From Xenorhabdus anantnagensis (GTDB lineage: Bacteria > Pseudomonadota > Gammaproteobacteria > Enterobacterales > Enterobacteriaceae): DNA of 64,000 nucleotides. The position numbers and the translations under genes are program-made. The notes beneath the pieces were generated by a model that was not told the origin of the DNA, made no database searches, and was given only the letters and a program-made list of their open reading frames with translations. Below are positions 1 to 9,411 of this stretch, piece after piece. Location of the stretch: positions 62,001 to 126,000 of the forward strand of contig NZ_JAQRFN010000010.1 in the NCBI RefSeq assembly GCF_028598555.1, given 5' to 3'. Each line of letters starts with the position of its first letter. Position 1 is the first letter of the stretch.

Positions 1-1
1 A

Positions 2-574
2 TCGTGTATTGATATTACTGCGCATGAATTAACCCACGGAGTAATTGAAAGTGAAGCAAATCTTGATTATGCCTATCAGTCCGGTGCATTAAACGAATCT
101 ATCTCAGATGTATTCGGTATTATGGTGAAACAGTATGCTAATAACCAAAAAGTCAGCGAATCTGATTGGTTGATAGGCCAAGGGATATTTGGTCCTGCAC
201 TTAACCCGGACAATGACCCTAACATTGCCTTGCGCTCATTCAAAAACCCCGGGCTAGCAAACCCAAAAGATAACCAAGTTGATCATATGGATCAATATCA
301 AGATTTATCTGTCAGAGATGACAACGGGGGTGTCCATAAATATTCAGGCATTCCTAATAAGGCATTCTATTTATTGGCAATCGCGTTGGGAGGATATTCA
401 TGGGAGCAAGCCGGAAAAATTTGGTACAACACATTATTGGATAAACGTTTATCCCATAAAGCCAGCTTTAATGATTTTGCACAGCTGACCGTTGACAATG
501 CTAATATATTATTTGATAAGAAAATTTCAAATATTGTGACTTATTCATGGAATCAAGTCGGAATACTGCTCTAA
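2..574 (+). CDS. M4 (thermolysin/protealysin) family zinc metalloprotease, 3' part
   Basis: The open frame enters from the left edge, so only the last 191 codons are present; the frame starts at base 2 and stops at 572-574. It shows the zinc motif HELTH (fragment residues 8-12) and, 20 residues later, the third zinc ligand Glu in GALNESISDVFG, the exact His-x3-His-x19-Glu spacing of thermolysin. Further on DDNGGVHKYSG carries the catalytic His (thermolysin His231 region). The family hydrolyses peptide bonds before bulky hydrophobic residues. Protealysin-like members (for example Photorhabdus PrtS) are short, usually lack a classical signal peptide and carry a propeptide of about 50 residues. 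The propeptide is outside the window, so the subtype is inferred from the compact C-terminus and from the gene at 847. Family assignment is very sure. Confidence 0.95.
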   Translation, partial: SCIDITAHELTHGVIESEANLDYAYQSGALNESISDVFGIMVKQYANNQKVSESDWLIGQGIFGPALNPDNDPNIALRSFKNPGLANPKDNQVDHMDQYQDLSVRDDNGGVHKYSGIPNKAFYLLAIALGGYSWEQAGKIWYNTLLDKRLSHKASFNDFAQLTVDNANILFDKKISNIVTYSWNQVGILL

Positions 575-754
575 TCATTAAAGACCAGGGAAGGTCTTGA
601 TTATATTTATATATCCTACACTTCCTCTACTCATACCTACCGCCTGAGCCAGATTTTCAATTTTTTCAAACTTGCAAATCATCAATAAAACACCATTCTC
701 TATTTAATGAAATTAATTATTTCACTGCTTCATCTCACATTATAAAAATTTACA

Positions 755-846
755 TTTTTAGTAGTGACTAACATGGTTAATTTAGTTACCATTTAGGTTA
801 GTCTAAATATAAACCAACACGACAACATGTACAAAAAGGTATTATC
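755..846 (+). promoter_or_regulatory. Probable promoter/leader of the orphan propeptide gene
   Basis: The 272-base gap between the protease and the 80-codon gene is AT-rich. Before 847 it contains the related segments TAGTGACTAACATGG, TTAGTTACCATTTAGG and TTAGTCTAAATATAA, which look like repeated half-sites and end in a -10-like AAATAT. AAGG lies 8 bases before the ATG. Exact promoter elements cannot be fixed by eye. Confidence 0.3.
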
Positions 847-1089
847 ATGAGTAAAAATAAATCGAGCAAACAAAATATAATCCCTCCTTATTTATTGGAG
901 TATATTGCAAAAACCTGTGATGCTAATGATAAAGAGTGTATTTTGAATACATTAGATCATATTAATAAACTAATGGAAAAATCAATCAATGAAGCCTCCT
1001 CAGCCCCTAAAGATGACCCTTTGCTCTATAAAAATAGAAGTATTCCTAAATCAGAAGGCGAAGGCAGCTATCAATCATCAGGAAAATAA
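847..1089 (+). CDS. Small protein resembling a free-standing protealysin-type propeptide
   Basis: 80 residues with no signal peptide or membrane segment. Residues 11-21 read IIPPYLLEYIA, like the conserved PPL-type motif that opens the propeptide of protealysin-like M4 proteases. Residues 34-43, NTLDHINKLM, resemble the helix that follows in those propeptides. Residues 59-74, with LLYKN..IPKSEGEGS, resemble the segment at the start of the mature enzyme (aromatic-LPG-RSEG). The frame then stops, so there is no catalytic domain, and I see no HExxH remnant in the next 460 bases. It lies 272 bases after an M4 protease on the same strand. It could be a trans-acting inhibitor or chaperone of that protease, or the 5' relic of a duplicated protease gene. 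Family resemblance is judged by eye; function is inference. Confidence 0.6.
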   Translation: MSKNKSSKQNIIPPYLLEYIAKTCDANDKECILNTLDHINKLMEKSINEASSAPKDDPLLYKNRSIPKSEGEGSYQSSGK

Positions 1090-1440
1090 ATTTAGGAAGA
1101 AGATTTTTTAAAATAAATCTTGTTTTAGAAAAGCATTCCATCAGAGAAACAAATAAAGAATGCTAAAAAAATTTAGTTGAAGTAAAGTAAAATATAGTAT
1201 TATTAATTGATTTACATACTAATTAAGCTAGACAATAATAAAAACACCCAAATTAATTCAGCAGACTTACCATAAATTAATTGATATTCTTGAAGTTTCT
1301 TTCAACTAATTAATTTTGCTTTTAACATTATTTTTAATGTTTATGATAGTCAAATTCTTTTCTTAGAAAAAAGAAATCGAAAAATCACAAGGTCATAATT
1401 TTCTATTTAACAAGAAAAAATTATGAATTTACTCAATAAT
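1090..1440. other. AT-rich gap with no recognisable gene
   Basis: About 350 bases between the small propeptide-like gene and the terminator. Very AT-rich with many in-frame stops on both strands. I see no coding region, no RNA gene and no protease remnant. Confidence 0.6.
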
Positions 1441-1467
1441 AAAGGGCTGAAACAGCCCTTTATTTAT
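1441..1467. terminator. Bidirectional intrinsic terminator between convergent genes
   Basis: A 9-bp perfect stem AAAGGGCTG/CAGCCCTTT (1441-1449 and 1453-1461) with an AAA loop, flanked by AT-rich sequence on both sides. It sits between the plus-strand small gene and minus-strand der, so it can serve both. Confidence 0.75.
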
Positions 1468-1539
1468 ATACCCTTTGTCTTTCTCTTTCAAGTTGCCTCT
1501 TTGTTGACTGTGACACACCTTGAAATCCATTGGATATAG
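1465..1539. repeat. Internally deleted ERIC element
   Basis: Ends match the two ends of the full ERIC at 40925-41070: TATACCC-TTTGTCTTTC...TTTCAAGTTGCCTCTTTGTTG on one side and CTTGAAATCCATTGGATATAG on the other. The central 70-odd bases are missing, leaving about 75 bp with terminal inverted repeats. CTTT is duplicated near the left end. It lies immediately downstream of der. Confidence 0.75.
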
Positions 1540-1555
1540 CAGTATTTTTAAATAA

Positions 1556-3046
1556 TTAACGTTTTTTCAGATGTTCCATCAAGCGCTTACGTTTACGGAG
1601 CTGAGTTGCTGTTAATGTATTTTTCTTATCCGCATAAGGGTTGGCCCCTTCTTTAAATTGGATGCGGATAGGTGTTCCCATCACCTTCAAAGAACGACGG
1701 AAATAATTCATCAGATAACGCTTATAAGAATCCGGTAAATTCGTCACCTGATTACCATGGATAACCACGATAGGCGGGTTATATCCACCAGCATGAGCAT
1801 ATTTCATTTTCACTCTGCGGCCGCGAATCATCGGTGGTTGATGATCATCTTCTGCCATGCGCATTATACGGGTCAATAAGGAAGTGCTAACGCGGCTGGT
1901 AGCGCTTTCATAAGCTTCCAGAATTGACTCAAATAGATTCCCAACACCGCTACCATGTAATGCAGAAATAAAGTGAACACGAGCAAAATCAACAAAGCCA
2001 AGACGCAAATCAAGCATATCTTTAACGTGATCTTTATCTTCCTGACTCATGCCATCCCATTTGTTTACAGCAATAACCAGAGAACGACCACTGTTAAGGA
2101 TAAAACCAAGCAGCGAGAGATCTTGATCAGAAATGCCTTCACGAGCATCCACGATCAGCAACACAACATTGGCATCTTCAATCGCCTGAAGTGTTTTAAT
2201 TACAGAGAATTTTTCAACTGTTTCAGTGACTTTCCCACGCTTACGAACGCCTGCTGTATCAATTAAAATATATTCACGGCCATCACGTTCCATGGGGATA
2301 TAAATGCTGTCACGAGTTGTTCCCGGCATATCATAAACAACAACACGTTCTTCACCTAGGATACGGTTGGTTAATGTGGATTTACCCACATTAGGGCGGC
2401 CAACAATCGCAAGTTTCAGAGGCAAGGTTGTAGGATCAAATGCCTCCTCTTCTTCCTCTTCAGCAGAAGCATCCAGCTCAGCTTGCTCCATTTCTGCCCA
2501 ATAAGCGGCATTAGCTTCTTCTTCAGTCAGTTCTACTTCTTCCGTTTCTTCTTTATCAGAAAACGGCAACAGCGCATGTTCAATCAGCTGTGTCACGCCA
2601 CGACCATGAGAAGCAGCAATGGAATAAATATCTCCCAGCCCCAGTGAATAAAATTCAGCTGTAGAGGTGTCAATATCAATACCATCTGTTTTATTCGCCA
2701 CCAAGAAAGTTGCTTTTTCACGGCTACGCAGATGCTTGGCAATCGCATGGTCAGCAGGCATCAGACCCGATCTTGCGTCAACCATAAAGAGAACAATATC
2801 AGCCTCTTCTATGGCCATAAGAGATTGCGTAGCCATATGCGTTTCTACGCCATCTTCTGTACCATCGATACCTCCCGTATCAATGATGATGAATTCCTGC
2901 CCTTCAACCTCTGCCCGTCCATACTTACGATCACGGGTTAAGCCAGGGAAATCCGCTACCAGAGCATCTCTGGTTCGGGTTAATCGGTTAAATAAGGTGG
3001 ATTTTCCAACATTGGGGCGCCCAACCAGCGCAACGACAGGTATCAT
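1556..3046 (-). CDS. der: Ribosome-associated GTPase Der (EngA)
   Basis: 496 residues, the family's usual length. Essential GTPase in 50S subunit assembly. There are two tandem G domains, each opening with GRPNVGKST (about residues 8 and 215), with DTGG / DTAG G3 motifs and NKTD / NKWD G4 motifs, then a KH-like C-terminal domain ending in a basic tail. A strongly acidic Glu-rich linker lies between the G domains at about 170-205. It is the last gene of the minus-strand run from rlmN, but an intrinsic terminator at 3149-3174 separates it from bamB, so it may also have its own promoter. Confidence 0.97.
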   Translation of the reverse strand: MIPVVALVGRPNVGKSTLFNRLTRTRDALVADFPGLTRDRKYGRAEVEGQEFIIIDTGGIDGTEDGVETHMATQSLMAIEEADIVLFMVDARSGLMPADHAIAKHLRSREKATFLVANKTDGIDIDTSTAEFYSLGLGDIYSIAASHGRGVTQLIEHALLPFSDKEETEEVELTEEEANAAYWAEMEQAELDASAEEEEEEAFDPTTLPLKLAIVGRPNVGKSTLTNRILGEERVVVYDMPGTTRDSIYIPMERDGREYILIDTAGVRKRGKVTETVEKFSVIKTLQAIEDANVVLLIVDAREGISDQDLSLLGFILNSGRSLVIAVNKWDGMSQEDKDHVKDMLDLRLGFVDFARVHFISALHGSGVGNLFESILEAYESATSRVSTSLLTRIMRMAEDDHQPPMIRGRRVKMKYAHAGGYNPPIVVIHGNQVTNLPDSYKRYLMNYFRRSLKVMGTPIRIQFKEGANPYADKKNTLTATQLRKRKRLMEHLKKR

Positions 3047-3129
3047 TTTTTTGATGCCTCATGACTAAATTTAAATCGATATCCTGCTGAAAGTGACCTC
3101 TCAATGTTGTTCACCATAGCAAGATACAA

Positions 3130-3174
3130 AGATACTAAAAAGACGAAACGGCCCCTGTTACTATTCAGGAGCCG
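3130..3174 (-). terminator. Intrinsic terminator after bamB
   Basis: On the minus strand CGGCTCCTG (3174-3166) pairs with CAGGGGCCG (3157-3149), one wobble or mismatch, followed by TTTCGTCTTTTT. It lies between bamB and der. Confidence 0.7.
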
Positions 3175-3208
3175 TATAATTTCGTGTTAATTAAAACACA
3201 CTCTGGAA

Positions 3209-4381
3209 TTAGCGAGTATACAGGTAAACTGTCCCGTCCTTCGCTTGTACCATCAGTTTATCGCTGGCAACAACCGGGCGGCTCAACAGGCCAGAACTAT
3301 CAACCTTATGCTGCGCCACAAATTTGCCATCAGCCATATTCAACCAATGCAGGTAACCTTCACCATCACCAACAACCAGATAACCATTATACATTTCTGG
3401 AGCTGTCAGGTTACGGTGCAAGAGAGCATTCTGCGACCATAAAGTCACACCATCACTCTTGCGCAGGGACAAGATACGGTCATTTTGATCAACAATGAAA
3501 ATATTGCTGTCAGTGATAACCATATCATTCACCGATCCTAGTTCACGTTTCCAAATGATCTGACCTGAACGCATATCCATTGCCACTAAATTGCCGTTAT
3601 AAGCAATGGCATAGATAATATTGTCAGAAATGACCGGAGTCATATCAACATCATTCAGGCGAGCTATTTCGGTAGAACCCGTTACCTGAGAAATACGCTG
3701 TTGCCAAATCAGTTGCCCCTGAGACAACAAAACGGCACTGATCCGGCCATTGTCTCCACCTACAACGGCCGCACCATAAGCCACGGCAGGAGCAGATTCA
3801 CCACGAACTGATAATGAAGGCGTATCCATGTTAACTGACCAAGCAACGCTACCATCAGTTTCTTTCAATGCCTGCAACATACCATTGCCAGTATGAATCA
3901 AGACAAAGCCATCACTCACTACAGGACGGGATAACGCTTCACCAGCAACCGTTGATTCCCATTCAACTTTGCCGTTCGTTGTATCCAACGCAACGACTTT
4001 TGCCTTTTCTGTTCCGACATATAAGCGATTACCGGATACAGTCAAACCACCAGAAAGCAACGCTGGCAAGCGAGATGATAGTAAACCTGCTTTTTTTGAC
4101 AGATCCGTTGCCCACAACTCTTTGCCGCTGTCTATATCAAGTGCTTTGATAACCCCATTACGATCAGCAACGTAAACCGTTGAACCCTGCCAAGCTGGTG
4201 ATAAATGAGAGTAATACTGCCCAGTGCCATTCCCAACGGACTTATCCCAAACGATACGAGGTTTGAATTGACTTTCAACCTTCGGCAACGGTGACATTGT
4301 TACCGTATCCTGTTCGCTGGAACAACCTGCCAGCAGAACAGAAGCAACCAGCCCAACCAAGAGTGTTTTTCGCAGTTGCAT
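3209..4381 (-). CDS. bamB: Outer membrane protein assembly lipoprotein BamB
   Basis: 390 residues. A lipoprotein signal with lipobox LLAGC places Cys at about residue 19, so the protein is anchored in the inner leaflet of the outer membrane. The rest is an eight-bladed PQQ-type beta-propeller, seen as repeated blocks of the kind G..YALD...G...W (for example GVIKALDIDSGKELW, VVALDTTNGKVEW, GTVYLYTR at the end). BamB binds BamA POTRA domains and speeds folding of large beta-barrels. It lies 16 bases after yfgM in the conserved hisS-yfgM-bamB order. Confidence 0.97.
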   Translation of the reverse strand: MQLRKTLLVGLVASVLLAGCSSEQDTVTMSPLPKVESQFKPRIVWDKSVGNGTGQYYSHLSPAWQGSTVYVADRNGVIKALDIDSGKELWATDLSKKAGLLSSRLPALLSGGLTVSGNRLYVGTEKAKVVALDTTNGKVEWESTVAGEALSRPVVSDGFVLIHTGNGMLQALKETDGSVAWSVNMDTPSLSVRGESAPAVAYGAAVVGGDNGRISAVLLSQGQLIWQQRISQVTGSTEIARLNDVDMTPVISDNIIYAIAYNGNLVAMDMRSGQIIWKRELGSVNDMVITDSNIFIVDQNDRILSLRKSDGVTLWSQNALLHRNLTAPEMYNGYLVVGDGEGYLHWLNMADGKFVAQHKVDSSGLLSRPVVASDKLMVQAKDGTVYLYTR

Positions 4382-4397
4382 TATGAAGTTGACTCCC

Positions 4398-5018
4398 TTA
4401 GTTGGATAAATTATTAAGTTTAATTTTCATGAATTCTTTGATTACCTGAGGGCCATCAGATCCAAGCCCCATGGAATATGCGGCACGCGCGCCAGCGATA
4501 TCTCCTTTTTTGGTCAGAATATCCCCACGAATATCCTCAACCATCACTTGCCATCCCTTGCCTTTGACCAGCTCCAGCGTTTTCAACGCAGCATCCGTTT
4601 TATCTTCCGCCAATTGAACCCGAGCCAAACGAATGTTAGACAAAGCTTGCATATCCTTATCTTTGGCTTTACCAGAGGCTACCAGCAAATTTTTCTCTGC
4701 CTGAGCCAAATCATTTTGGGTAATAGCCTGTTTTGCCAGCTCCAGATCCGCCATAACACCGTAGACATTATTCGTTTCATTAGCGAATTTTTCTGCGGCA
4801 ACAACGCTTTCTTTCGACCCCGATGCCAATGATTTGTTCAATTTTTCAAATACTGCCGCCGTGCCATGTAATTGGTTTGTTTGATGAGTCTGCCAGTAAC
4901 GCCAACCAATCAACGCACCAATGCCTAACACTAAACCAACAGCGAGGTATTTACCGTTGGTAGATAAAAAACGCTTTATCGCGTCAACTTGTTCAGTTTC
5001 AGTGGTATAGACTTGCAC
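4398..5018 (-). CDS. yfgM: YfgM, SecYEG-associated periplasmic TPR protein
   Basis: 206 residues, as usual for the family. A short cytoplasmic N-terminus is followed by one membrane anchor at about residues 24-42 (YLAVGLVLGIGALIGWRYW), then an alpha-helical TPR-like periplasmic domain. In E. coli YfgM joins PpiD at the Sec translocon and affects Rcs signalling. It is preceded by hisS with 12 bases between them, so translation is probably coupled. Confidence 0.93.
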   Translation of the reverse strand: MQVYTTETEQVDAIKRFLSTNGKYLAVGLVLGIGALIGWRYWQTHQTNQLHGTAAVFEKLNKSLASGSKESVVAAEKFANETNNVYGVMADLELAKQAITQNDLAQAEKNLLVASGKAKDKDMQALSNIRLARVQLAEDKTDAALKTLELVKGKGWQVMVEDIRGDILTKKGDIAGARAAYSMGLGSDGPQVIKEFMKIKLNNLSN

Positions 5019-5030
5019 TAGAGTCTCTCC

Positions 5031-6308
5031 TTAGCCTAACAGCTCGCTCAAACGCGCTGCGACCGTTTGTTGTGACAACGTTTCTTGCTCACCGTTTCGT
5101 AAATCTTTCACTGTGATATTGCCAGCTTGGATCTCATCTTCCCCAAGGATCAAGGCAACTTTGGCACCGTGTTTACCCGCGCGCGCCAACTGCTTCTTAA
5201 AGTTGCCTCCGCCATGGTTGGTCATCAGACGCAATTCTGGCAGTTGATCACGGATTTTTTCTGCCAATATCAATGCTGCTTGCTGGCTGCTTTCACCAAA
5301 GGAAGAGAGATAAACATCGGCAACTGTCAGATCAGCAACAAAATCAGGATTAACTTCCTGCACTAACAGAACCATACGTTCCATGCCCATTGCAAAACCA
5401 ACTGCTGGTGTTGCCTTGCCGCCCAATTGTTCAACCAAGCCATCGTAGCGACCACCTGCACAAACAGTTCCCTGCGCACCCAAAGCAGATGTCACCCATT
5501 CAAAAACAGTACGGTTGTAATAATCAAGGCCGCGAACCAGACGTTGGTTGATACGGTATTTGATACCTGCGCTATCAAGTATCTGGCACAGCCCATCAAA
5601 ATGTTCTTTTGATTCGCCATCAAGATAGTCAAACAGCTCCGGTGCATCATTAAGAAGTTGCTGAATTTCAGGATTTTTGGAATCCAATACCCGCAGTGGG
5701 TTGGTATACATACGGCGCTGGCAATCTTCATCCAGCTTCTCTTTGTGCTGTTCAAGGAAAGCGACCAGTGCTTCACGATAATTGGCGCGGGCTTCCAGTG
5801 AACCAATGGAATTCAGTTCAAGTGTAACGTGATCAGCAATACCCAGTTCACGCCACCAGCGTGCTGTCATCAGAATCATTTCAGCATCAATATCCGGCCC
5901 TTGCAGACCAAACACTTCAGCTCCCAGCTGATGGAATTGACGATAACGGCCTTTTTGTGGACGCTCATAACGGAACATAGGCCCGATATACCATAAGCGC
6001 TGTTCCTGATTGTACAGCAGACCATGCTGAATACCGGCACGGACGCACCCTGCCGTATTTTCCGGGCGCAGGGTTAAGCTTTCACCATTGCGGTCGTCAA
6101 AGGTGTACATCTCTTTTTCGACAACATCGGTCACTTCCCCAATAGCACGTTTGAATAACGGGGTCTGCTCTACAATCGGTGTCCGTATTTCGCTAAAACC
6201 ATAACCTGACAGCACGCGCTTCACCGTAGATTCAACTCGTTGCCAGATGGCCGTTTCAGCAGGAAGACAATCGTTCATGCCACGAATAGCTGGGATATTT
6301 TTTGTCAC
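5031..6308 (-). CDS. hisS: Histidyl-tRNA synthetase
   Basis: 425 residues. Class II aminoacyl-tRNA synthetase that charges tRNA-His. Visible signatures are motif 2 ([20 protein letters not shown]), the histidine-A box around [15 protein letters not shown], and motif 3 in [13 protein letters not shown]; the C-terminal anticodon-binding domain starts near residue 330. The start [16 protein letters not shown] agrees with the family. It lies upstream of yfgM on the minus strand. Confidence 0.97.
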   Translation of the reverse strand: MTKNIPAIRGMNDCLPAETAIWQRVESTVKRVLSGYGFSEIRTPIVEQTPLFKRAIGEVTDVVEKEMYTFDDRNGESLTLRPENTAGCVRAGIQHGLLYNQEQRLWYIGPMFRYERPQKGRYRQFHQLGAEVFGLQGPDIDAEMILMTARWWRELGIADHVTLELNSIGSLEARANYREALVAFLEQHKEKLDEDCQRRMYTNPLRVLDSKNPEIQQLLNDAPELFDYLDGESKEHFDGLCQILDSAGIKYRINQRLVRGLDYYNRTVFEWVTSALGAQGTVCAGGRYDGLVEQLGGKATPAVGFAMGMERMVLLVQEVNPDFVADLTVADVYLSSFGESSQQAALILAEKIRDQLPELRLMTNHGGGNFKKQLARAGKHGAKVALILGEDEIQAGNITVKDLRNGEQETLSQQTVAARLSELLG

Positions 6309-6360
6309 GTTTTATCTCTTATTAATATTTATTTAATGCCGTCGATTATAAAAGCGAATG

Positions 6361-6419
6361 TTTGTCTTTCAAGTTGCAGCTTGGTTATCTGAAACTCAAA
6401 ATTCATTGGATTATAGGTA
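6361..6419. repeat. Shortened ERIC-derived element
   Basis: TTTGTCTTTCAAGTTGCAG and CAAAATTCATTGGATTATAGG match the two ends of the ERIC family in this genome, with the centre lost. Lies in the 170-base hisS-ispG spacer. Confidence 0.6.
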
Positions 6420-6478
6420 AAGGGCATAAGATAAAAGGCATAGCTGGTGCATGATAACATGCGCCAGCATTAAGCATC

Positions 6479-7600
6479 TTATTCATCAAGCTGATTGACG
6501 CTAATCCGGTTGTTCACATCCAAGACAGCTGCCTTCGCTCGAATTTTTGCTTCAAGCTGATCAATCATATTTTTATTATCAAGACGCTCTTTTTGACGAA
6601 TCCCATCTTGATAAAAGCCGCTTTTTGTTCTCGCTCCCGTTACGCCAATTGTCGAAACTTCTGCTTCCCCGGGACCATTCACGACACAACCAATGATAGA
6701 AACATCCATCGGTGTAATTAAATCTTCAAGACGCTGCTCAAGTGCATTAACCGTACCAATAACGTCAAATTCTTGACGCGAACAAGTTGGGCAAGCAATG
6801 AAATTAATGCCCCTTGAACGAATACGCAATGATTTCAGTATATCAAAACCGACTTTAACTTCTTCTACCGGATCTGCGGCCAACGAGATGCGCAGAGTAT
6901 CGCCGATGCCTTCTGACAATAAAATGCCAAGACCAATTGAGGATTTCACCGCGCCAGCACGGGCACCACCTGCCTCAGTAATACCGAGATGCAACGGTTG
7001 ATCAATTTTTTGTGCCAGTAAACGATATGCGCCAACCGCCAAAAAGACATCAGATGCCTTGACGCTCACCTTAAATTGGTCGAAATTCAGGCGATCTAAA
7101 ATATCAACATGACGCATTGCTGATTCAACCAATGCTTCTGGTGTAGGTTCGCCGTATTTTTCCTGTAGATCTTTTTCCAACGATCCACCATTGACCCCAA
7201 TACGAATTGGAATGTTATTGTGGCGGGCACAATCCACAACCTGACGGATACGTTCTTCGTTACCGATATTGCCGGGATTGATGCGCAGACAGTCAACACC
7301 ATATTCCGCGACTTTTAATGCAATGCGGTAATCGAAATGAATATCGGCCACAAGAGGAATATTGACCTGCTGTTTGATAGACTTGAACGCTTCGGCTGCA
7401 TCCATTGTTGGAACTGAAACACGAACGATATCAACACCAACACGCTCTAACGCCCTAATTTGATTGACTGTCGCCTCAACATCAGTTGTCCGTGTGTTCG
7501 TCATTGATTGCACCGCAATCGGTGCGCCATTCCCTATGGGCACATTACCGACATAAATACGCGTAGATTTACGTCTTTTTATCGGTGATTCATTATGCAT
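6479..7600 (-). CDS. ispG: 4-hydroxy-3-methylbut-2-en-1-yl diphosphate synthase (flavodoxin)
   Basis: 373 residues. Penultimate step of the MEP isoprenoid pathway, reducing MEcPP to HMBPP with a [4Fe-4S] cluster. An N-terminal TIM barrel ([38 protein letters not shown]) is followed by a C-terminal iron-sulphur domain with [10 protein letters not shown] and [10 protein letters not shown], whose cysteines bind the cluster. It sits between rodZ and hisS as in relatives. Confidence 0.97.
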   Translation of the reverse strand: MHNESPIKRRKSTRIYVGNVPIGNGAPIAVQSMTNTRTTDVEATVNQIRALERVGVDIVRVSVPTMDAAEAFKSIKQQVNIPLVADIHFDYRIALKVAEYGVDCLRINPGNIGNEERIRQVVDCARHNNIPIRIGVNGGSLEKDLQEKYGEPTPEALVESAMRHVDILDRLNFDQFKVSVKASDVFLAVGAYRLLAQKIDQPLHLGITEAGGARAGAVKSSIGLGILLSEGIGDTLRISLAADPVEEVKVGFDILKSLRIRSRGINFIACPTCSRQEFDVIGTVNALEQRLEDLITPMDVSIIGCVVNGPGEAEVSTIGVTGARTKSGFYQDGIRQKERLDNKNMIDQLEAKIRAKAAVLDVNNRISVNQLDE

Positions 7601-7654
7601 TTTTACATTACTCCCCTACATCCCTGTATTTTGTTTATAAAAATTACAACTATG

Positions 7655-7692
7655 CTGTGGTGAATAATACACGCTGTGATAAATAATACACA
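7655..7692. repeat. 19-bp tandem duplication in the ispG-rodZ spacer
   Basis: Two adjacent copies, CTGTGGTGAATAATACACG and CTGTGATAAATAATACACA, differing at three positions. The unit is unrelated to other repeats in the window. Confidence 0.75.
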
Positions 7693-7739
7693 CAGGCAAA
7701 CATGAATTCTTATTCAATGTTTGCCCAAATTTAAGGGGT

Positions 7740-8798
7740 TTATTTCAGTTGCAATTTAGTAGTGGCATTTTTCTTCACAAATGAACTTAGATCCACTGGT
7801 TTTCCTTGAAACAGAACCTCAACCTCAGAAGGCGCGCCAATCGTCAATGAGTAAAGCGATTTACCGGAAAATTTCAGGCTATTACCTTTCTTTTTGATGC
7901 CGCTGAACAGCACCTTGCCTTTAGCATCTACAACTTGCAGCCAGCATTCCCCTTTGAAATTCAGAACTAATTCATTGTTGCTCACCGCACTGATATTACT
8001 CACATCAACCGATGACGGACTTACAACAGAATTTTTCGCCTCTGCATTAGTGGAAGAAACCATATTTTCTGATATTGCATTTGTTGCTGGCTGAGCTAAC
8101 TGATTTGTTACCGATTGATTAACAGGCAATGACTCTGCTTTAGGTATGGAAGATACCGGAACATCGCTGCTTACATTTTTGTTTACTACCGCACCATTTA
8201 CTTCTGCTGGTGACGTTTTTTCTTGAGGTGCATTATCTTGGGAAGCTGCCCCGGATTGGCTGTTTTTAGCAGGAGCGGATATATCATTCCCTCCCGCACC
8301 TGGAGCTACCGAACTCTTTTCAGAACCTGTTACCTGAGCACTCTTGGCACCAGATTGTTCAGATATTGGAGACTGGGCTGTCTGTTGTGCTTTATAGTCC
8401 TGCCACCACCACAAGACTGTCATTCCTAATAACAAAATGATAACAACCCATGTTATCTTCATTAACCAACCATCACGCCTCTTGCGTTTTTTCCCTGCTG
8501 AAAAACTTTGCATAGGAGACGTTTTTATAGCCTTGGATGGCATCTGTTTATCCAAAACACTCAAGATTTCAGACTCAGGTACTTGAACCAATTTTGCATA
8601 GGCACGAATATACCCACGCAAAAATGTCGGTGAAATATTTGACGGGATATTATCTTCTTCAATATCACGAACAGTGGACAGTTTAAGACACAAGCGATCT
8701 GCCACAGTTTGCTGAGAAAGCTCATGCTTTTCACGAGCCTGACGCAAAATCTGACCTGTTGTCAGATTGGCTTCTTCTGGGTAAGTTTCAGTCTTCAT
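7740..8798 (-). CDS. rodZ: Cytoskeletal cell-shape protein RodZ
   Basis: 352 residues. A cytoplasmic helix-turn-helix domain (residues about 14-85, LRQAREKHELSQQTVADRL) binds MreB. Then come a basic stretch (GKKRKRR), one membrane segment at about 112-132 (ITWVVIILLLGMTVLWWW), a long low-complexity Ser/Ala/Asn/Val-rich periplasmic linker, and the C-terminal DUF4115 beta domain (NELVLNFKGECWLQVVD). It anchors MreB filaments to the elongasome. The ispG-rodZ linkage is conserved. Confidence 0.95.
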   Translation of the reverse strand: MKTETYPEEANLTTGQILRQAREKHELSQQTVADRLCLKLSTVRDIEEDNIPSNISPTFLRGYIRAYAKLVQVPESEILSVLDKQMPSKAIKTSPMQSFSAGKKRKRRDGWLMKITWVVIILLLGMTVLWWWQDYKAQQTAQSPISEQSGAKSAQVTGSEKSSVAPGAGGNDISAPAKNSQSGAASQDNAPQEKTSPAEVNGAVVNKNVSSDVPVSSIPKAESLPVNQSVTNQLAQPATNAISENMVSSTNAEAKNSVVSPSSVDVSNISAVSNNELVLNFKGECWLQVVDAKGKVLFSGIKKKGNSLKFSGKSLYSLTIGAPSEVEVLFQGKPVDLSSFVKKNATTKLQLK

Positions 8799-8919
8799 TA
8801 TTAGCTAGGGACACTGGTACTGTTCTGGGTTTAAAGAATTTACACAAATTAAATTAATAGAACACATCACTTAATTTGAGTAGTGAAATCATCTAACGAC
8901 TGCGTCGAATGTAAAAAAA

Positions 8920-9339
8920 TCATCTATCACAGCTATAACGGCTTGTGCTATTTTTCATACTTTCCGCGATCAATTGCTCCGCTTTTTCATACTGCTTTTG
9001 TTCACAAAGAAAAATATAGTAGTGATGCACTACAGTATCACTTCCAGCCGTATACTGCATAGCCATTCTATAGTGCTGACTGGCGGTTTCTGGTCGGCCT
9101 GCATATTGTTCATGCAATGCCATGCCTAGATGTGCTTCTGAATGAAGAGGCTCCGCCAGCAAGACTTTTTGAAAATGATATTTAGCGGCCGGTAAATTTC
9201 GTTCCGACAAATAAGCCCTCCCTAGCTGCAATCGTGTATCTATGGCAACAACCTGATGAGCACGATGCGTTGCTGGTTCCACACATCCCGTTAACAGGTT
9301 AAAACAAACTATAGTCCAAATTATTGATTTCCGTATCAT
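8920..9339 (-). CDS. pilW: Short PilW/PilF-type TPR lipoprotein
   Basis: 139 residues. Signal peptide with lipobox LLTGC (Cys at about 19), then about three TPR-like helical pairs (LQLGRAYLSERNLPAAKYHF, EAHLGMALHEQYAGRPETA, YIFLCEQKQYEKAEQLI). Position between rlmN and rodZ is that of the type IV pilus biogenesis/stability protein PilW, which helps secretin assembly and is normally about 240-260 residues. Here the frame stops after RYSCDR, so the C-terminal half of the TPR array is absent and only 121 bases remain before rodZ. No type IV pilus genes are nearby. Either a shortened functional lipoprotein or a decaying gene. Confidence 0.75.
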   Translation of the reverse strand: MIRKSIIWTIVCFNLLTGCVEPATHRAHQVVAIDTRLQLGRAYLSERNLPAAKYHFQKVLLAEPLHSEAHLGMALHEQYAGRPETASQHYRMAMQYTAGSDTVVHHYYIFLCEQKQYEKAEQLIAESMKNSTSRYSCDR

Positions 9340-9411
9340 ACCATTTTCATTTATAAGATTATGTCAAACTTCGCCAGATTTTTAGCCATTAATCGATATT
9401 AAAACAGAAAA

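Noticed and set aside
1441-1461. AAAGGGCTG inverted repeat considered as an attachment or REP site
   Set aside because: Position between convergent genes and flanking A/T runs fit an ordinary bidirectional terminator.
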